Shown here piece after piece: positions 14,863 to 22,247 of a stretch of DNA of 24,259 bases. Position 1 is the stretch's first letter; every line of letters starts with the position of its first letter. A program made the position numbers and the translations under genes. The DNA comes from Streptosporangiaceae bacterium (GTDB lineage Bacteria; Actinomycetota; Actinomycetes; Streptosporangiales; Streptosporangiaceae), in the NCBI GenBank assembly GCA_030045295.1, contig JASIGD010000390.1:1-24259 (forward strand). The letters are read 5' to 3'. Under the pieces are notes generated by a model that was not told the origin of the DNA, did no database searches, and was given only the letters and a program-made list of their open reading frames with translations.

Positions 14863-16155
14863 TTAAGGCGCGCTGTCCACGACGAACTCCTCCCCCGGCT
14901 CGGGCAGCACCTGCGCGGCGGGCCGGGCCGGCCGGGCGACCGCGAGCGTGAGCGCCAGCACCGCGATCACCGGGGTCCACCAGACCCAGGGATTCCGCCA
15001 CGAGGCCTGCGCGAGCCAGGTGAGCATCGTCGCCGTGGCACTGGTCGGGACCAGACGCCACCAGTTGCCCGACGCTGCCACCAGCGCCACCGCCAGCGGC
15101 GGCCACACGTAGTAGGAAACCATCACCGGCTCGAACACCGACCGCAAGGCGAGCGCTGCCGCGACCCACCACAGCACGTCGGCCAGGATTTCCGCGGTCC
15201 AGGGGACGGTCAGCCGCGCCGTTCGCCACCGGTGCCAGGCGCCCAGCCCGCATCCGCAGGCCACCACGATGGCGAGCGCACGGCCGGGGCCGGCCGCGAC
15301 CGACCCGTCGCTCAGGTGAGGGGCGAGGTAGATCCACGGCGTGGGGTGGTCGACCGCCGGCGCGTTGGGCTGGTTGGTGATCGCGTGGACGGTGGCCGTC
15401 CAGTTCGCCGCCGCGGCCGCGGCCAGCAGCACGACCGCAGGCGCGGCAGCCCTGACGGCAAAACCGGGCAGGCGCTTCGGCTCGATGGCCACCACCAGGA
15501 CCGGGAAGGCGAGCAGCACGAGCGGCTGAACGGCCACCGCGGCGCCGGCCAGCCAGGCGGCCCGGCTGGTTCGCGCGCCCGACAGCGCCAGCACCGCGTA
15601 CAGCAGCAGCCCGACCGCCACGGCGTCCTCCGGGTGCCCCCACCGCACCGACACGTTCCACAGCGCGGTCGCACTGGCCGCGGCGAGCAGGAAGCGCTTG
15701 GGCCGGCTCGCGCCCATCCGTTCGGCGATCGCGTCGGCGGCGAACAGCGTCACCGACGAGAGGATGGTTTCCAGCGGCCCGGCGAACAGCCACTCGACGG
15801 GGTGAGTGCCCTGAGGACCGGCGTGCAGCGGGAGCCCGGCCGCGTCGATGATCGCGGCGACCGGGACCAGGATCAACGCGGTGCCCGGGAAGCTGACCAG
15901 GCTGGTGGGCGAGGTGTACAGGCCGGCCAGGTCTAGGTGCAAGAGCCGCTGGGCCGCGACCAGGGTCGCCCACAGGTCGTCGGGAACCGCCCAGGCCGAC
16001 TTCCCGTAATAGCGCGGTCCCCAGATCGTGCCCGCCATCCCCAGGCCTATGAGCCCGATCGTGGCGAGGATCGGGAACATCCTTCTGACCAGCCACGGCG
16101 CGGGCGTACGGACCGGGAGGCGGCTGGTGTCGCTGCCGCTGTGCATCACTGACAC
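14863..16155 (-). CDS. Polytopic membrane protein, GT-C glycosyltransferase-like
   Basis: This is a protein of about 430 residues with roughly ten or eleven hydrophobic helices, for example FPILATIGLIGLGMAG and AVVLLAAAAAANW. A first large loop contains PDDLW, LLHLDLAGLYTS and FPGTALILVP. An internal WGHPEDAVAVGLLLYAVLAL block and Trp/Pro-rich loops (NPWVWWTPVIAV) recall GT-C polyprenyl-phosphate-dependent mannosyl- or arabinosyltransferases of actinobacteria (DUF2029/GT87-like). I base this on overall form, not a diagnostic motif, so the function is tentative. The start may be GTG 16155, GTG 16149 or ATG 16146. The gene begins 14 bp after the SpoIIE-type phosphatase on the same strand, so the two are probably co-transcribed. 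It is convergent with the SGNH lipoprotein gene, with a 3-bp gap and no room for a terminator between them. Confidence 0.65.
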   Translation of the reverse strand: MSVMHSGSDTSRLPVRTPAPWLVRRMFPILATIGLIGLGMAGTIWGPRYYGKSAWAVPDDLWATLVAAQRLLHLDLAGLYTSPTSLVSFPGTALILVPVAAIIDAAGLPLHAGPQGTHPVEWLFAGPLETILSSVTLFAADAIAERMGASRPKRFLLAAASATALWNVSVRWGHPEDAVAVGLLLYAVLALSGARTSRAAWLAGAAVAVQPLVLLAFPVLVVAIEPKRLPGFAVRAAAPAVVLLAAAAAANWTATVHAITNQPNAPAVDHPTPWIYLAPHLSDGSVAAGPGRALAIVVACGCGLGAWHRWRTARLTVPWTAEILADVLWWVAAALALRSVFEPVMVSYYVWPPLAVALVAASGNWWRLVPTSATATMLTWLAQASWRNPWVWWTPVIAVLALTLAVARPARPAAQVLPEPGEEFVVDSAP

Positions 16156-16169
16156 GTTAGCTCGGGAAA

Positions 16170-17237
16170 TCAGGATGCGACGGGCTCGCCGAGCACGAGC
16201 AACACGTCGTCGGCGAGCCGGTCGCCGCCGTGCTCGAGGAAGAGCTTGACCACGCCCTGGATCGCCGAGTCCAGCCCCGGTACCGCGAGGGCTTCGGCCA
16301 CGCGGCCGTCAAGTTCGAAGAACCGGCCCGCGCGATCCCGCGCCTCGACCAGGCCGTCGGTGTAGAACAGCAGCCGGTCGCCCGGCTTGAGCGCCACGTC
16401 CTGGCGGCAAGGGCCCGGGTGCAGGCCGAGCGGGGGCGTCGGCGCCGACGGTGCCATGATTTCCAGTCCGCCGCCGTCCGCGCCTATCTTGACCGGGGGC
16501 TGGTGACCGCAATTGACAATGCGAACTTCGCCCGGTCCGAATTCGGCCAGGATAACCGTGACAAAGTCCTCAATTTCCATGTCTCGCGACATCCGGGCGT
16601 CCATCTTCTCGGCCAGGCAAATGAGGTCGGGCTCGGCGAAGGCCAGCTCACGGAAGATCGCCAGGGCCGAGGCGCACAGGCCTACCGCGTCGAGCCCTTT
16701 GCCCTTGACGTCGCCGATGATGAAGCGCGGGCCGTACTGCGTCATCGTCAGGTCATAAAGGTCGCCGCCCAGCATCGCCTCCCTGGTCGCCGACTGGTAG
16801 TGCGAGGCGAAGGCCACCCCGCCGAGTTCGGCGGGCAGTGGCCGCAAGATCGCGCGCTGGACGCGGTCGGTGATGCGGATCAGCCTGCTTTCCCGCCGGC
16901 TGCGGATCTCGGCGATGAGCACCGCGAAGATCCCCACCGCGATGACCATCGCGAACCCGTAACCCTTGACCGTAGCGGCGAGCGTTCCGTTGACGGCCGC
17001 CACCACCAGGCACAGGGCCACGGCGTAACCCGCCACCAGCGCGGTTGCCCGGCCGTCGCATCGCGCGCAGGCCAGCAGCGGAGCCACGGCCAGCAGGCCG
17101 GTCAGCTTGAAGCCCGGCCCGATCACGACCCCCGCGACGGCGATGGCGGAGTCCAGCGCGAGCGCCGCCCCGAGCCAGGCCGGCGGCCGGCTCGTTGCTC
17201 GCCGGGCACGCCGCAGCAGTGCGCCCATGCACCCCAT
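16170..17237 (-). CDS. Membrane-anchored SpoIIE/PP2C-type protein phosphatase
   Basis: This 355-residue protein starts at ATG 17237 (Met4 is an alternative). Residues about 20-118 form four or five membrane helices. They lead into a SpoIIE-type PP2C domain through a helical connector (SRRESRLIRITDRVQRAI). The Mn/Mg-binding motifs are intact: GGDLYD (Asp159), IGDVKGKGLDA (Asp176), FYTDGLVEARD (Asp294) and ADDVLLVLGE (Asp343/344). Such phosphatases dephosphorylate anti-anti-sigma factors (STAS proteins) or other Ser/Thr phosphoproteins and so tune sigma-factor switches. There is no GAF or PAS sensor domain, so the membrane part is presumably the sensor. No anti-sigma or STAS gene lies in the window. 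It is probably the first gene of an operon with the GT-C-like protein. The 190-bp region upstream is AT-rich and holds a possible operator. Confidence 0.88.
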   Translation of the reverse strand: MGCMGALLRRARRATSRPPAWLGAALALDSAIAVAGVVIGPGFKLTGLLAVAPLLACARCDGRATALVAGYAVALCLVVAAVNGTLAATVKGYGFAMVIAVGIFAVLIAEIRSRRESRLIRITDRVQRAILRPLPAELGGVAFASHYQSATREAMLGGDLYDLTMTQYGPRFIIGDVKGKGLDAVGLCASALAIFRELAFAEPDLICLAEKMDARMSRDMEIEDFVTVILAEFGPGEVRIVNCGHQPPVKIGADGGGLEIMAPSAPTPPLGLHPGPCRQDVALKPGDRLLFYTDGLVEARDRAGRFFELDGRVAEALAVPGLDSAIQGVVKLFLEHGGDRLADDVLLVLGEPVAS

Positions 17238-17350
17238 CCCGAAACTACCCCCGCTGGTAAAACCAACTTACTGGAACGGTGCGCGGGTTGCCGTATTTAT
17301 GCTCCATTTATGCAGCCACCCGCTGCTCGGTCGCGATAAATGATCTTTTG

Positions 17351-17364
17351 ACTGAACGGTCAGT
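17351..17364. promoter_or_regulatory. Palindrome ACTGA-ACGG-TCAGT, possible TetR-type operator
   Basis: Perfect 5-bp arms flank a 4-bp spacer in the AT-rich gap between the phosphatase start (17237) and the kinase stop (17430). Related ACTGACCG/CGGTCAGT palindromes are common among TetR-family operators. It is about 115 bp upstream of the phosphatase gene. No regulator gene is adjacent. Confidence 0.3.
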
Positions 17365-17429
17365 TGCAATCCAGGCAATGGCGCATTTCTCGCGCCCTGG
17401 GAATTCCGGGAGACCGTTACGATTCGCCG

Positions 17430-18380
17430 TCACCGTCCACCCGGCCGACGATCCGGTAACGTCCTGGCGGTCCTCGGGCGCGCGCCGAAGCGGGTCACGA
17501 CCGAGGCGGCGATCCGCGCGGCGAACTCCGCGGCGCCGACCAGGTCTGCGGCCCTGGGGGCCGGGGGACCCGCCAGCCACTTGCTCATGAACGCGCCGCA
17601 GAACGCGTCTCCCGCCCCGGTGGTATCCCGCGCGTCGGCCGGGTACGCCGCGACGGGGACCGGTGCCTCGCCAGGGGTGGCCAGCACGCAGCCCGAGCCG
17701 CCCAGCTTCACCGCCACGACGCCGTAGAACCTGGTCAGGCGGGCCGCCATGGTGATCGGGTCCGCGTCACCGACCAGTACCGCGGCCTCGTCGCGATTGG
17801 GAAAGCAGACCGCGGCGCCTGCGGTCCAGCGCAGGAACGCCGCCGGCTGCATCCGGGCCAGGAAGGAGGCCGAGCCGGGGTCGACGGTGACGGCCAGGCC
17901 GCGGGACCGAGCGTCGTCAAGCAGCGAGAGCGCCACCTCCAGCAGCGGCGGCTCGCAGAACGTGTAACCGGTCAGGTGCAGTACCGCCGCCTCCTCCAGC
18001 AGCCCGTCCGGGATGTCGGATCTGCGCAACCTGAGGTTCGCCGCCCGGTCGGTGAACATGGTCCGCTCGCCGTCATGGGCCACCATGATCACGATCGATC
18101 CGGTGTCGACCTCCGCGTCCGCGGCCAGGTGGGCGCGGACGCCGGCCCTGGCCAGCGCCTGCCGGTGATAGTCGGCGTCGCGGATCCCGACCCGCCCGGC
18201 GAAGGTGACCTCGGCGCCGAGGTGAGCCATCCACGCGGCCTGATTGGCCGCCGATCCGCCCGGGCAGGCCCGGATCGCCGCTGGCGTGTCACTGCACGGC
18301 GCGATCTGGTCCAGCGGTTTGACCAGCACGTCGTTGATCACGTCACCGCAGACCAGGACCTGGCGGGGGTTAGAGGTCAC
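17430..18380 (-). CDS. PfkB-family sugar kinase, probable pseudouridine kinase
   Basis: This 316-residue ribokinase/PfkB-family protein starts at GTG 18380, overlapping the end of the PsuG gene by 11 bp. The N-terminal family block is CPGGSAANQAAWMAHLGAEVTFAGRVG; the C-terminal signature is DTTGAGDAFCGAFM with catalytic base Asp258. PfkB kinases phosphorylate sugars or nucleosides at the 5' or 1' hydroxyl with ATP. The sequence alone does not fix the substrate. Coupling to pseudouridine-5'-phosphate glycosidase strongly suggests pseudouridine to pseudouridine 5'-phosphate, as in E. coli PsuK. A general ribokinase remains possible. The C-terminus ends in an Arg/Pro-rich tail, and it is the last gene of the likely four-gene operon. 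Confidence 0.82.
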   Translation of the reverse strand: MTSNPRQVLVCGDVINDVLVKPLDQIAPCSDTPAAIRACPGGSAANQAAWMAHLGAEVTFAGRVGIRDADYHRQALARAGVRAHLAADAEVDTGSIVIMVAHDGERTMFTDRAANLRLRRSDIPDGLLEEAAVLHLTGYTFCEPPLLEVALSLLDDARSRGLAVTVDPGSASFLARMQPAAFLRWTAGAAVCFPNRDEAAVLVGDADPITMAARLTRFYGVVAVKLGGSGCVLATPGEAPVPVAAYPADARDTTGAGDAFCGAFMSKWLAGPPAPRAADLVGAAEFAARIAASVVTRFGARPRTARTLPDRRPGGR

Positions 18381-19293
18381 CAGAGCGTTCGGCCCACGAT
18401 TGTGCGATCTTCGCCGCGAGTTCGATGTTGCCGCGCGCGATGGTCAGGTTCACCTCGACGCTGGCCCCGCCGGTCACCTGCTGGATGCGGTCCAGCAGGA
18501 AGGGGCTGACCGCCTTGCCGCGGACGCCGGACTCGGCGGCGGCGGCCAGGGCGTGGTCAAGCGCGTCGCCGAGGACCAGCGGGTCGAGCTGGTCTTCGGG
18601 GGACAATGGGTTCGCCACCAGCAGCGCGGACTGCTCGCCGAACGCCTCCCTGGCCGCCATGATGTCGGCGATCTCCTCCGTGGTGTCGGCGCGCCAGTCC
18701 AGGTCGTAGCCGGAGTCGGAAATCCAGAAGGCCGGGAAGCGGGAGGTGCGGTACCCGACGACCGCCACGCTGAGCGTTTCCAGCCTCTCGAGCGTGGCCG
18801 GGATATCCAGGATGGACTTCACCCCGGCCGCGACGACCGTGATCGGTGTCCGGGACAGCACGGTCAGGTCCGCCGACTCGTCGAAGGTCTCGCCCGCGCC
18901 GCGGTGCACGCCGCCCAGGCCGCCGGTGGCGAACACGCGGATGCCCGCGCGCGCGGCGAGCACGGACGTGGCCGCCACGGTGGTACCGCCGGTGACCTTC
19001 CGCGCCACCGCGATGCCGATGTCACGGCTGCCGACCTTGACCGCCGACTCGTCGGAGGCGATGCGCTCCAGGTCCTGCGGCAGCAGGCCGACCTTGGGCA
19101 CGCCGTCGATAACAGCGATCGTCGCCGGGGTCACTTTTCGGGAACTCAGGATGGCTTCGAACTCTCGCGCCGCGGCAAGGTTGCCCGGCCGCGGCAGGCC
19201 GTGCGAGATGATCGTCGACTCGAGCGCGACGACTGGCGTGCCGGCCGCCACCGCCCGTGCTACCGCCGGGGACACCTCGACCAGGGACGGCAC
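18370..19293 (-). CDS. psuG: Pseudouridine-5'-phosphate glycosidase
   Basis: This 307-residue enzyme cleaves the C-C glycosidic bond of pseudouridine 5'-phosphate to uracil and ribose 5-phosphate (reversible). The family blocks are very clear: VALESTIISHGLP (Glu25), the Schiff-base lysine Lys86 in VKVGSRD, FATGGLGGVHRGA, FDESADL (Asp142) and AAGVKSILDIPATLE (Lys159). Lys86, Asp142 and Lys159 keep the spacing of E. coli PsuG Lys93, Asp149 and Lys166. The GTG start at 19293 has no strong Shine-Dalgarno, so coupling to the dehydrogenase 42 bp upstream is plausible. The sugar kinase overlaps its 3' end. Together the pair recovers uracil and ribose phosphate from degraded RNA. Confidence 0.93.
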   Translation of the reverse strand: MPSLVEVSPAVARAVAAGTPVVALESTIISHGLPRPGNLAAAREFEAILSSRKVTPATIAVIDGVPKVGLLPQDLERIASDESAVKVGSRDIGIAVARKVTGGTTVAATSVLAARAGIRVFATGGLGGVHRGAGETFDESADLTVLSRTPITVVAAGVKSILDIPATLERLETLSVAVVGYRTSRFPAFWISDSGYDLDWRADTTEEIADIMAAREAFGEQSALLVANPLSPEDQLDPLVLGDALDHALAAAAESGVRGKAVSPFLLDRIQQVTGGASVEVNLTIARGNIELAAKIAQSWAERSGDL

Positions 19294-19335
19294 GGGAACA
19301 ATTGTCTCACCGCGGGATCCCGTGGCGACCCGCGG

Positions 19336-20259
19336 TCAGTATCCCTGCGTGCCGACCACGTCGAGCAACGGCCGGCCCGCAGCGTAGCGGACTAGCTGGT
19401 CCTTGGCGATGGCCAGCGCCCGCGGGATGGCATCGGTGGTCGTCCCGGCCACGTGGGGCGTGAGCAGCAGGCCCGGCGCGGACCAGAGCGGATGCCCGGC
19501 CGGGAGCGGTTCAGGGTCGGTGACGTCGAGCGCCGCCCGCAGCCGCCCGGAACTCAGCTCGGCCAGCAGGGCCCCCGTGTCCACGACCGAACCTCGGGCC
19601 GCGTTGACCAGCAGGGCATGATCATGCATCAGGCTGAGGAACCGCGCGTCGACCAGACCGATCGTGCCCGGGGTGACCGGCACGAGCAGGATCACGATGT
19701 CCGCCCGGGGCAGCAGGACCGCGAGGTCATCGACGCTGGATACGCCGGAGCCCGCGTGCCGGGCGATCCGCTCGACGGTGACCCCGAAGGGGATCAGCAG
19801 GTGCTCGACCGCCTGGCCGATCGAACCGTACCCCACGATGAGCACGGTCTGGCCGGCCAGCGGCTGGCTGGCCGCGGGCCGCCAGGTGCCCGCCTGCTGC
19901 GCCGCGATGAACCTGGGCAGCTGCCGCGCCTCAGCCAGGATCACGGCCATGATCCACTCGGCGACCGCCGGGTCGTGCGCGCCGCGCGCGTTGCACAGGG
20001 TGACCCCCGGGGGGACGTAGGGGATGGCGTTCTCGGCGCCCGCCGACATGAGCTGGATCAGCCGCAGCTTGGGCAGTTTCGCCAGCACCGGCATCCGGGA
20101 AGCGGGCACCCCGAACGGCAGCACGACGACCTCGACCTCGCCGGCCGAATCCGGTAGCTGGTCACCGCCGGTCCAGACGTCGGCGACCATCCCGTCGGGC
20201 AGACCGCCCATCACCTCGACCGCGTCCTGCGTGGGAAGCCACACCCTGATCTTCGCCAT
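19336..20259 (-). CDS. D-isomer-specific 2-hydroxyacid dehydrogenase
   Basis: This 307-residue NAD(P)-dependent oxidoreductase interconverts a 2-oxoacid and a D-2-hydroxyacid. The nucleotide-binding loop is IVGYGSIGQAV, and the catalytic set Arg222 (NAARGSVVDT), Glu250 (DVTDPEPLP) and His269 (LTPHVAG) is complete. The N-terminal substrate lobe includes MSAGAENAIPYVPPGVTLCNARGAHDPAVAEW, as in glyoxylate/hydroxypyruvate reductase-like and phosphoglycerate dehydrogenase-like members. It lacks the C-terminal ACT domain of long SerA proteins. The substrate is not predictable. It starts at ATG 20259, 37 bp after the UspA gene and 42 bp before psuG, so it is probably co-transcribed. I know of no biochemical need for it in pseudouridine salvage. 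Confidence 0.87.
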   Translation of the reverse strand: MAKIRVWLPTQDAVEVMGGLPDGMVADVWTGGDQLPDSAGEVEVVVLPFGVPASRMPVLAKLPKLRLIQLMSAGAENAIPYVPPGVTLCNARGAHDPAVAEWIMAVILAEARQLPRFIAAQQAGTWRPAASQPLAGQTVLIVGYGSIGQAVEHLLIPFGVTVERIARHAGSGVSSVDDLAVLLPRADIVILLVPVTPGTIGLVDARFLSLMHDHALLVNAARGSVVDTGALLAELSSGRLRAALDVTDPEPLPAGHPLWSAPGLLLTPHVAGTTTDAIPRALAIAKDQLVRYAAGRPLLDVVGTQGY

Positions 20260-20296
20260 AGCGCGAGGCTACTCGCGGCGGCGCGACCGGCCGCGC

Positions 20297-20806
20297 TTAC
20301 CTGGCCGCGGCCGAGCCCTCCAGGGCCCGCTGCCACGCGGCGGGGACGTGGTCGTCCGCCTCGGCCGCGCCGATGATGACGACCGGGCACGGAGCGGACC
20401 GAAGGCACACGCGGATGACGGGTCCCGCGCCGCGATAGGGGTCCGGGCCGTAGCAGGAGCGGCCGAGCACCAGCATGTCGGCATCGCGCGCGTGGTCGAG
20501 CAGCACGCGCGCGGCGAGGCCTTCGGTTATCTCGGTGCGCACGCTGACACCGGGATAGAGCCCGGCTGCCTCGCTGACCGACCTGCGCAGCACCTCGCGG
20601 GCGGCGCCCCAGCTCCCGCCGGACCGTCTGGGGGTCGGCACCGCGTAACTAGCGACTTGATGACACGCGGACTCCAAGGCGAGCACCGCGTGGACCTCGG
20701 CGGCGCGCAGGCTGGCTTCCCTGCACGCCCATCTCAGTGCGGCCACAGACTCCGCTGAGCCGTCGACACCGACCACGATGCGCCGAACACCGGGATCTAC
20801 TGTCAT
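20297..20806 (-). CDS. Universal stress protein, UspA family
   Basis: This 169-residue single-domain Usp starts at ATG 20806, behind AGGA. It begins with the family strand RRIVVGVDGSAESVAALRWACREA and ends with APCPVVIIG. The ATP-binding glycine region, usually GSRGxGGxxxxxLGSVS, is altered to LGRSCYGPDPYRGAGPVIRVC, so nucleotide binding may be changed. Cys residues in that loop are unusual. Actinobacterial Usp proteins respond to hypoxia, starvation or redox stress, but I see no DosR box upstream. It is the first gene of the likely operon with the dehydrogenase and the pseudouridine pair. Confidence 0.85.
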   Translation of the reverse strand: MTVDPGVRRIVVGVDGSAESVAALRWACREASLRAAEVHAVLALESACHQVASYAVPTPRRSGGSWGAAREVLRRSVSEAAGLYPGVSVRTEITEGLAARVLLDHARDADMLVLGRSCYGPDPYRGAGPVIRVCLRSAPCPVVIIGAAEADDHVPAAWQRALEGSAAAR

Positions 20807-21064
20807 GACGAATTCCTATTCATAACTGTCCGCTGCCTCTGACACTTCTGTCCGCCGCGCCCGCGGCCCGTACCGTCAGAGTTTTTCCAATTCTTGACTG
20901 ACAGTTTCCGATGGTAAACCGCGAGAAGGGTTCCTGACGAGAGGCATCGGCCGCTTTTGCCGGCGATATTGGCCCGCTCGGACACTCACGGTTATGGCGT
21001 CGTTATCGGACGTGTTGTGGGCGAAACACGCCGGCTGACCCTCTTGTCCGGTATCCGGGTCGCG
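20807..21064. other. 258-bp intergenic region, probable promoter for the UspA operon
   Basis: This lies between the UspA start and the stop of the substrate-binding protein gene. It is more AT-rich than its surroundings. On the minus strand TATGAAT near 20820 could be a -10 element close to the UspA start, but no good -35 pairs with it. I see no protein-coding gene or clear terminator. Confidence 0.4.
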
Positions 21065-22057
21065 TCAGCCGAGCATCGAGCTGACCTGGAACGGCTGGGA
21101 CAGCATACCGAGCCGGTACATGGCGTCTGCGACCCGCTGGACGCGGGTCAGGTCGATGTCGGGCGCCACGTTCAGCGGATAGGTCTCGAGCGACATGACG
21201 GCGGCGATCGGCCGCGGAACCGTGTACGGGGAAGGCAGCTTCTCCATGGCCTGCTCGACCGCGGCCCGGTCGGTGTCGGCGATCTGCTGGCCCTGCCTGA
21301 GCGCGTCAAGGAACGCCGCGAGCGTGTTCGGGTACTTCTTGGCCCACGCTTTGGTCACGACGTACCACCCGACGGGAAAATCGGCCGTCGCGCCCTGGTC
21401 GAGGTCGGTGAGCTCCTGCAGCCCGTACTTCATCGCGTCGGCGCTGCCGAACGGCTCGGGGAGCCAGGCCACGTTGATGACATGCTGCTGCAGCGCCTGC
21501 GCCATCTCCGGGAAGCCCGCCTTGATCGTCACGAAGTGCACGTCATGCGGCGACAATCCGTGCTCTTCGAGTACGGAACTGATCAGCAGGGTGCCGATGT
21601 TGTTCGGCGCGTTGACGCCGATCCGCGTTCCCCTGAGGTCGGCGATGGTCGAGATCCGCGATCCGGGCAGCGTGTACAGAGCCTGGTTGTTCGGCTGCAT
21701 GAGCGAGCCCTCGGCGACGATCTCCAGGTTCGACTGGCCGGTCACCTGGTCCTGAACGTAGGAGACCGAATTTCCCGCGGTGATGTCGTACGTGCCGTTG
21801 TTCTGGTCCTTGGTGGCCAGCTCGCTGCTGACGATGGAGTCGATCGTGACGTGGAGTCCCTCGGCCCTGAACAGCCCCTCGTCTTGGGCGATGTACAGCC
21901 CGGCCTCGTCGCCGACCGGCACCGCGCCGACGGTCAGGTCCGTCTTCTCCAGGCCCGTCACCGCCGACGAGCCGCTTGCGCTCGTGCAGCCGGCCCCGAG
22001 CGCGACCATAAGCCCCGCGCCGACCAGGCTCAGCACCGCTCGAAACGTGCGTCCCAT
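21065..22057 (-). CDS. ABC transporter substrate-binding lipoprotein, NMT1/TauA type
   Basis: This 330-residue protein starts at ATG 22057 behind a strong GGAGG. A signal peptide runs to GAG-Cys24, so it is probably anchored outside the membrane. The mature part follows the NMT1/THI5/SsuA-like binding-protein fold: LTVGAVPVGDEAGLYIAQDEGLFRAEGL, YDITAGNSVSYV, ISTIADLRGTRIGVNAPNNIGTLLISSVL and NVAWLPEPFGSADAMKYG. Relatives bind aliphatic sulfonates, nitrate, thiamine precursors or aromatic acids; the ligand cannot be told here. No permease or ATPase gene lies next to it in the window: the flanking genes are UspA and sbcC. It is therefore an orphan that must borrow a transporter elsewhere or act as a sensor. 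Confidence 0.87.
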   Translation of the reverse strand: MGRTFRAVLSLVGAGLMVALGAGCTSASGSSAVTGLEKTDLTVGAVPVGDEAGLYIAQDEGLFRAEGLHVTIDSIVSSELATKDQNNGTYDITAGNSVSYVQDQVTGQSNLEIVAEGSLMQPNNQALYTLPGSRISTIADLRGTRIGVNAPNNIGTLLISSVLEEHGLSPHDVHFVTIKAGFPEMAQALQQHVINVAWLPEPFGSADAMKYGLQELTDLDQGATADFPVGWYVVTKAWAKKYPNTLAAFLDALRQGQQIADTDRAAVEQAMEKLPSPYTVPRPIAAVMSLETYPLNVAPDIDLTRVQRVADAMYRLGMLSQPFQVSSMLG

Positions 22058-22155
22058 GCGCCCTCCAGCCGGTAAGTGTAGAAAAGGACGGGACGCTTTG
22101 CAGTGATCTCGCTTATTTATCGCCGTCGAAATCGGGATGCTGCCGGAATATGTAA

Positions 22156-22165
22156 GTTAATTAAC
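22156..22165. promoter_or_regulatory. Perfect 10-bp palindrome GTTAATTAAC
   Basis: This AT-rich perfect palindrome sits in the 190-bp gap about 100 bp upstream of the substrate-binding protein gene. It stands out against the GC-rich background and could be an operator for that gene. There is no other support. Confidence 0.25.
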
Positions 22166-22247
22166 CATTTGGGCGCCGCCGGTCCCGGGTGACCTGGGAA
22201 CTTGCTGACGACGGCGGGTACCACGGCCCGTTCGGTAGAAAAAGGGT

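Noticed and set aside
14819..16096. 425-codon alternative minus-strand frame over the GT-C-like gene
   Set aside because: The product is Arg/Gly/Ala-rich and low in complexity. The overlapping frame 14863-16155 gives a coherent polytopic membrane protein.
16230..17339. 369-codon plus-strand frame opposite the phosphatase
   Set aside because: The minus strand carries all PP2C metal motifs; the plus frame has no recognisable domain.
18244..19395. 383-codon plus-strand frame across the kinase/psuG boundary
   Set aside because: It is antisense to two well-recognised enzymes and has only shadow composition.
20957..22075. 372-codon plus-strand frame opposite the substrate-binding protein
   Set aside because: The minus strand has a lipoprotein signal and a binding-protein fold with a good ribosome site; the plus frame has neither.
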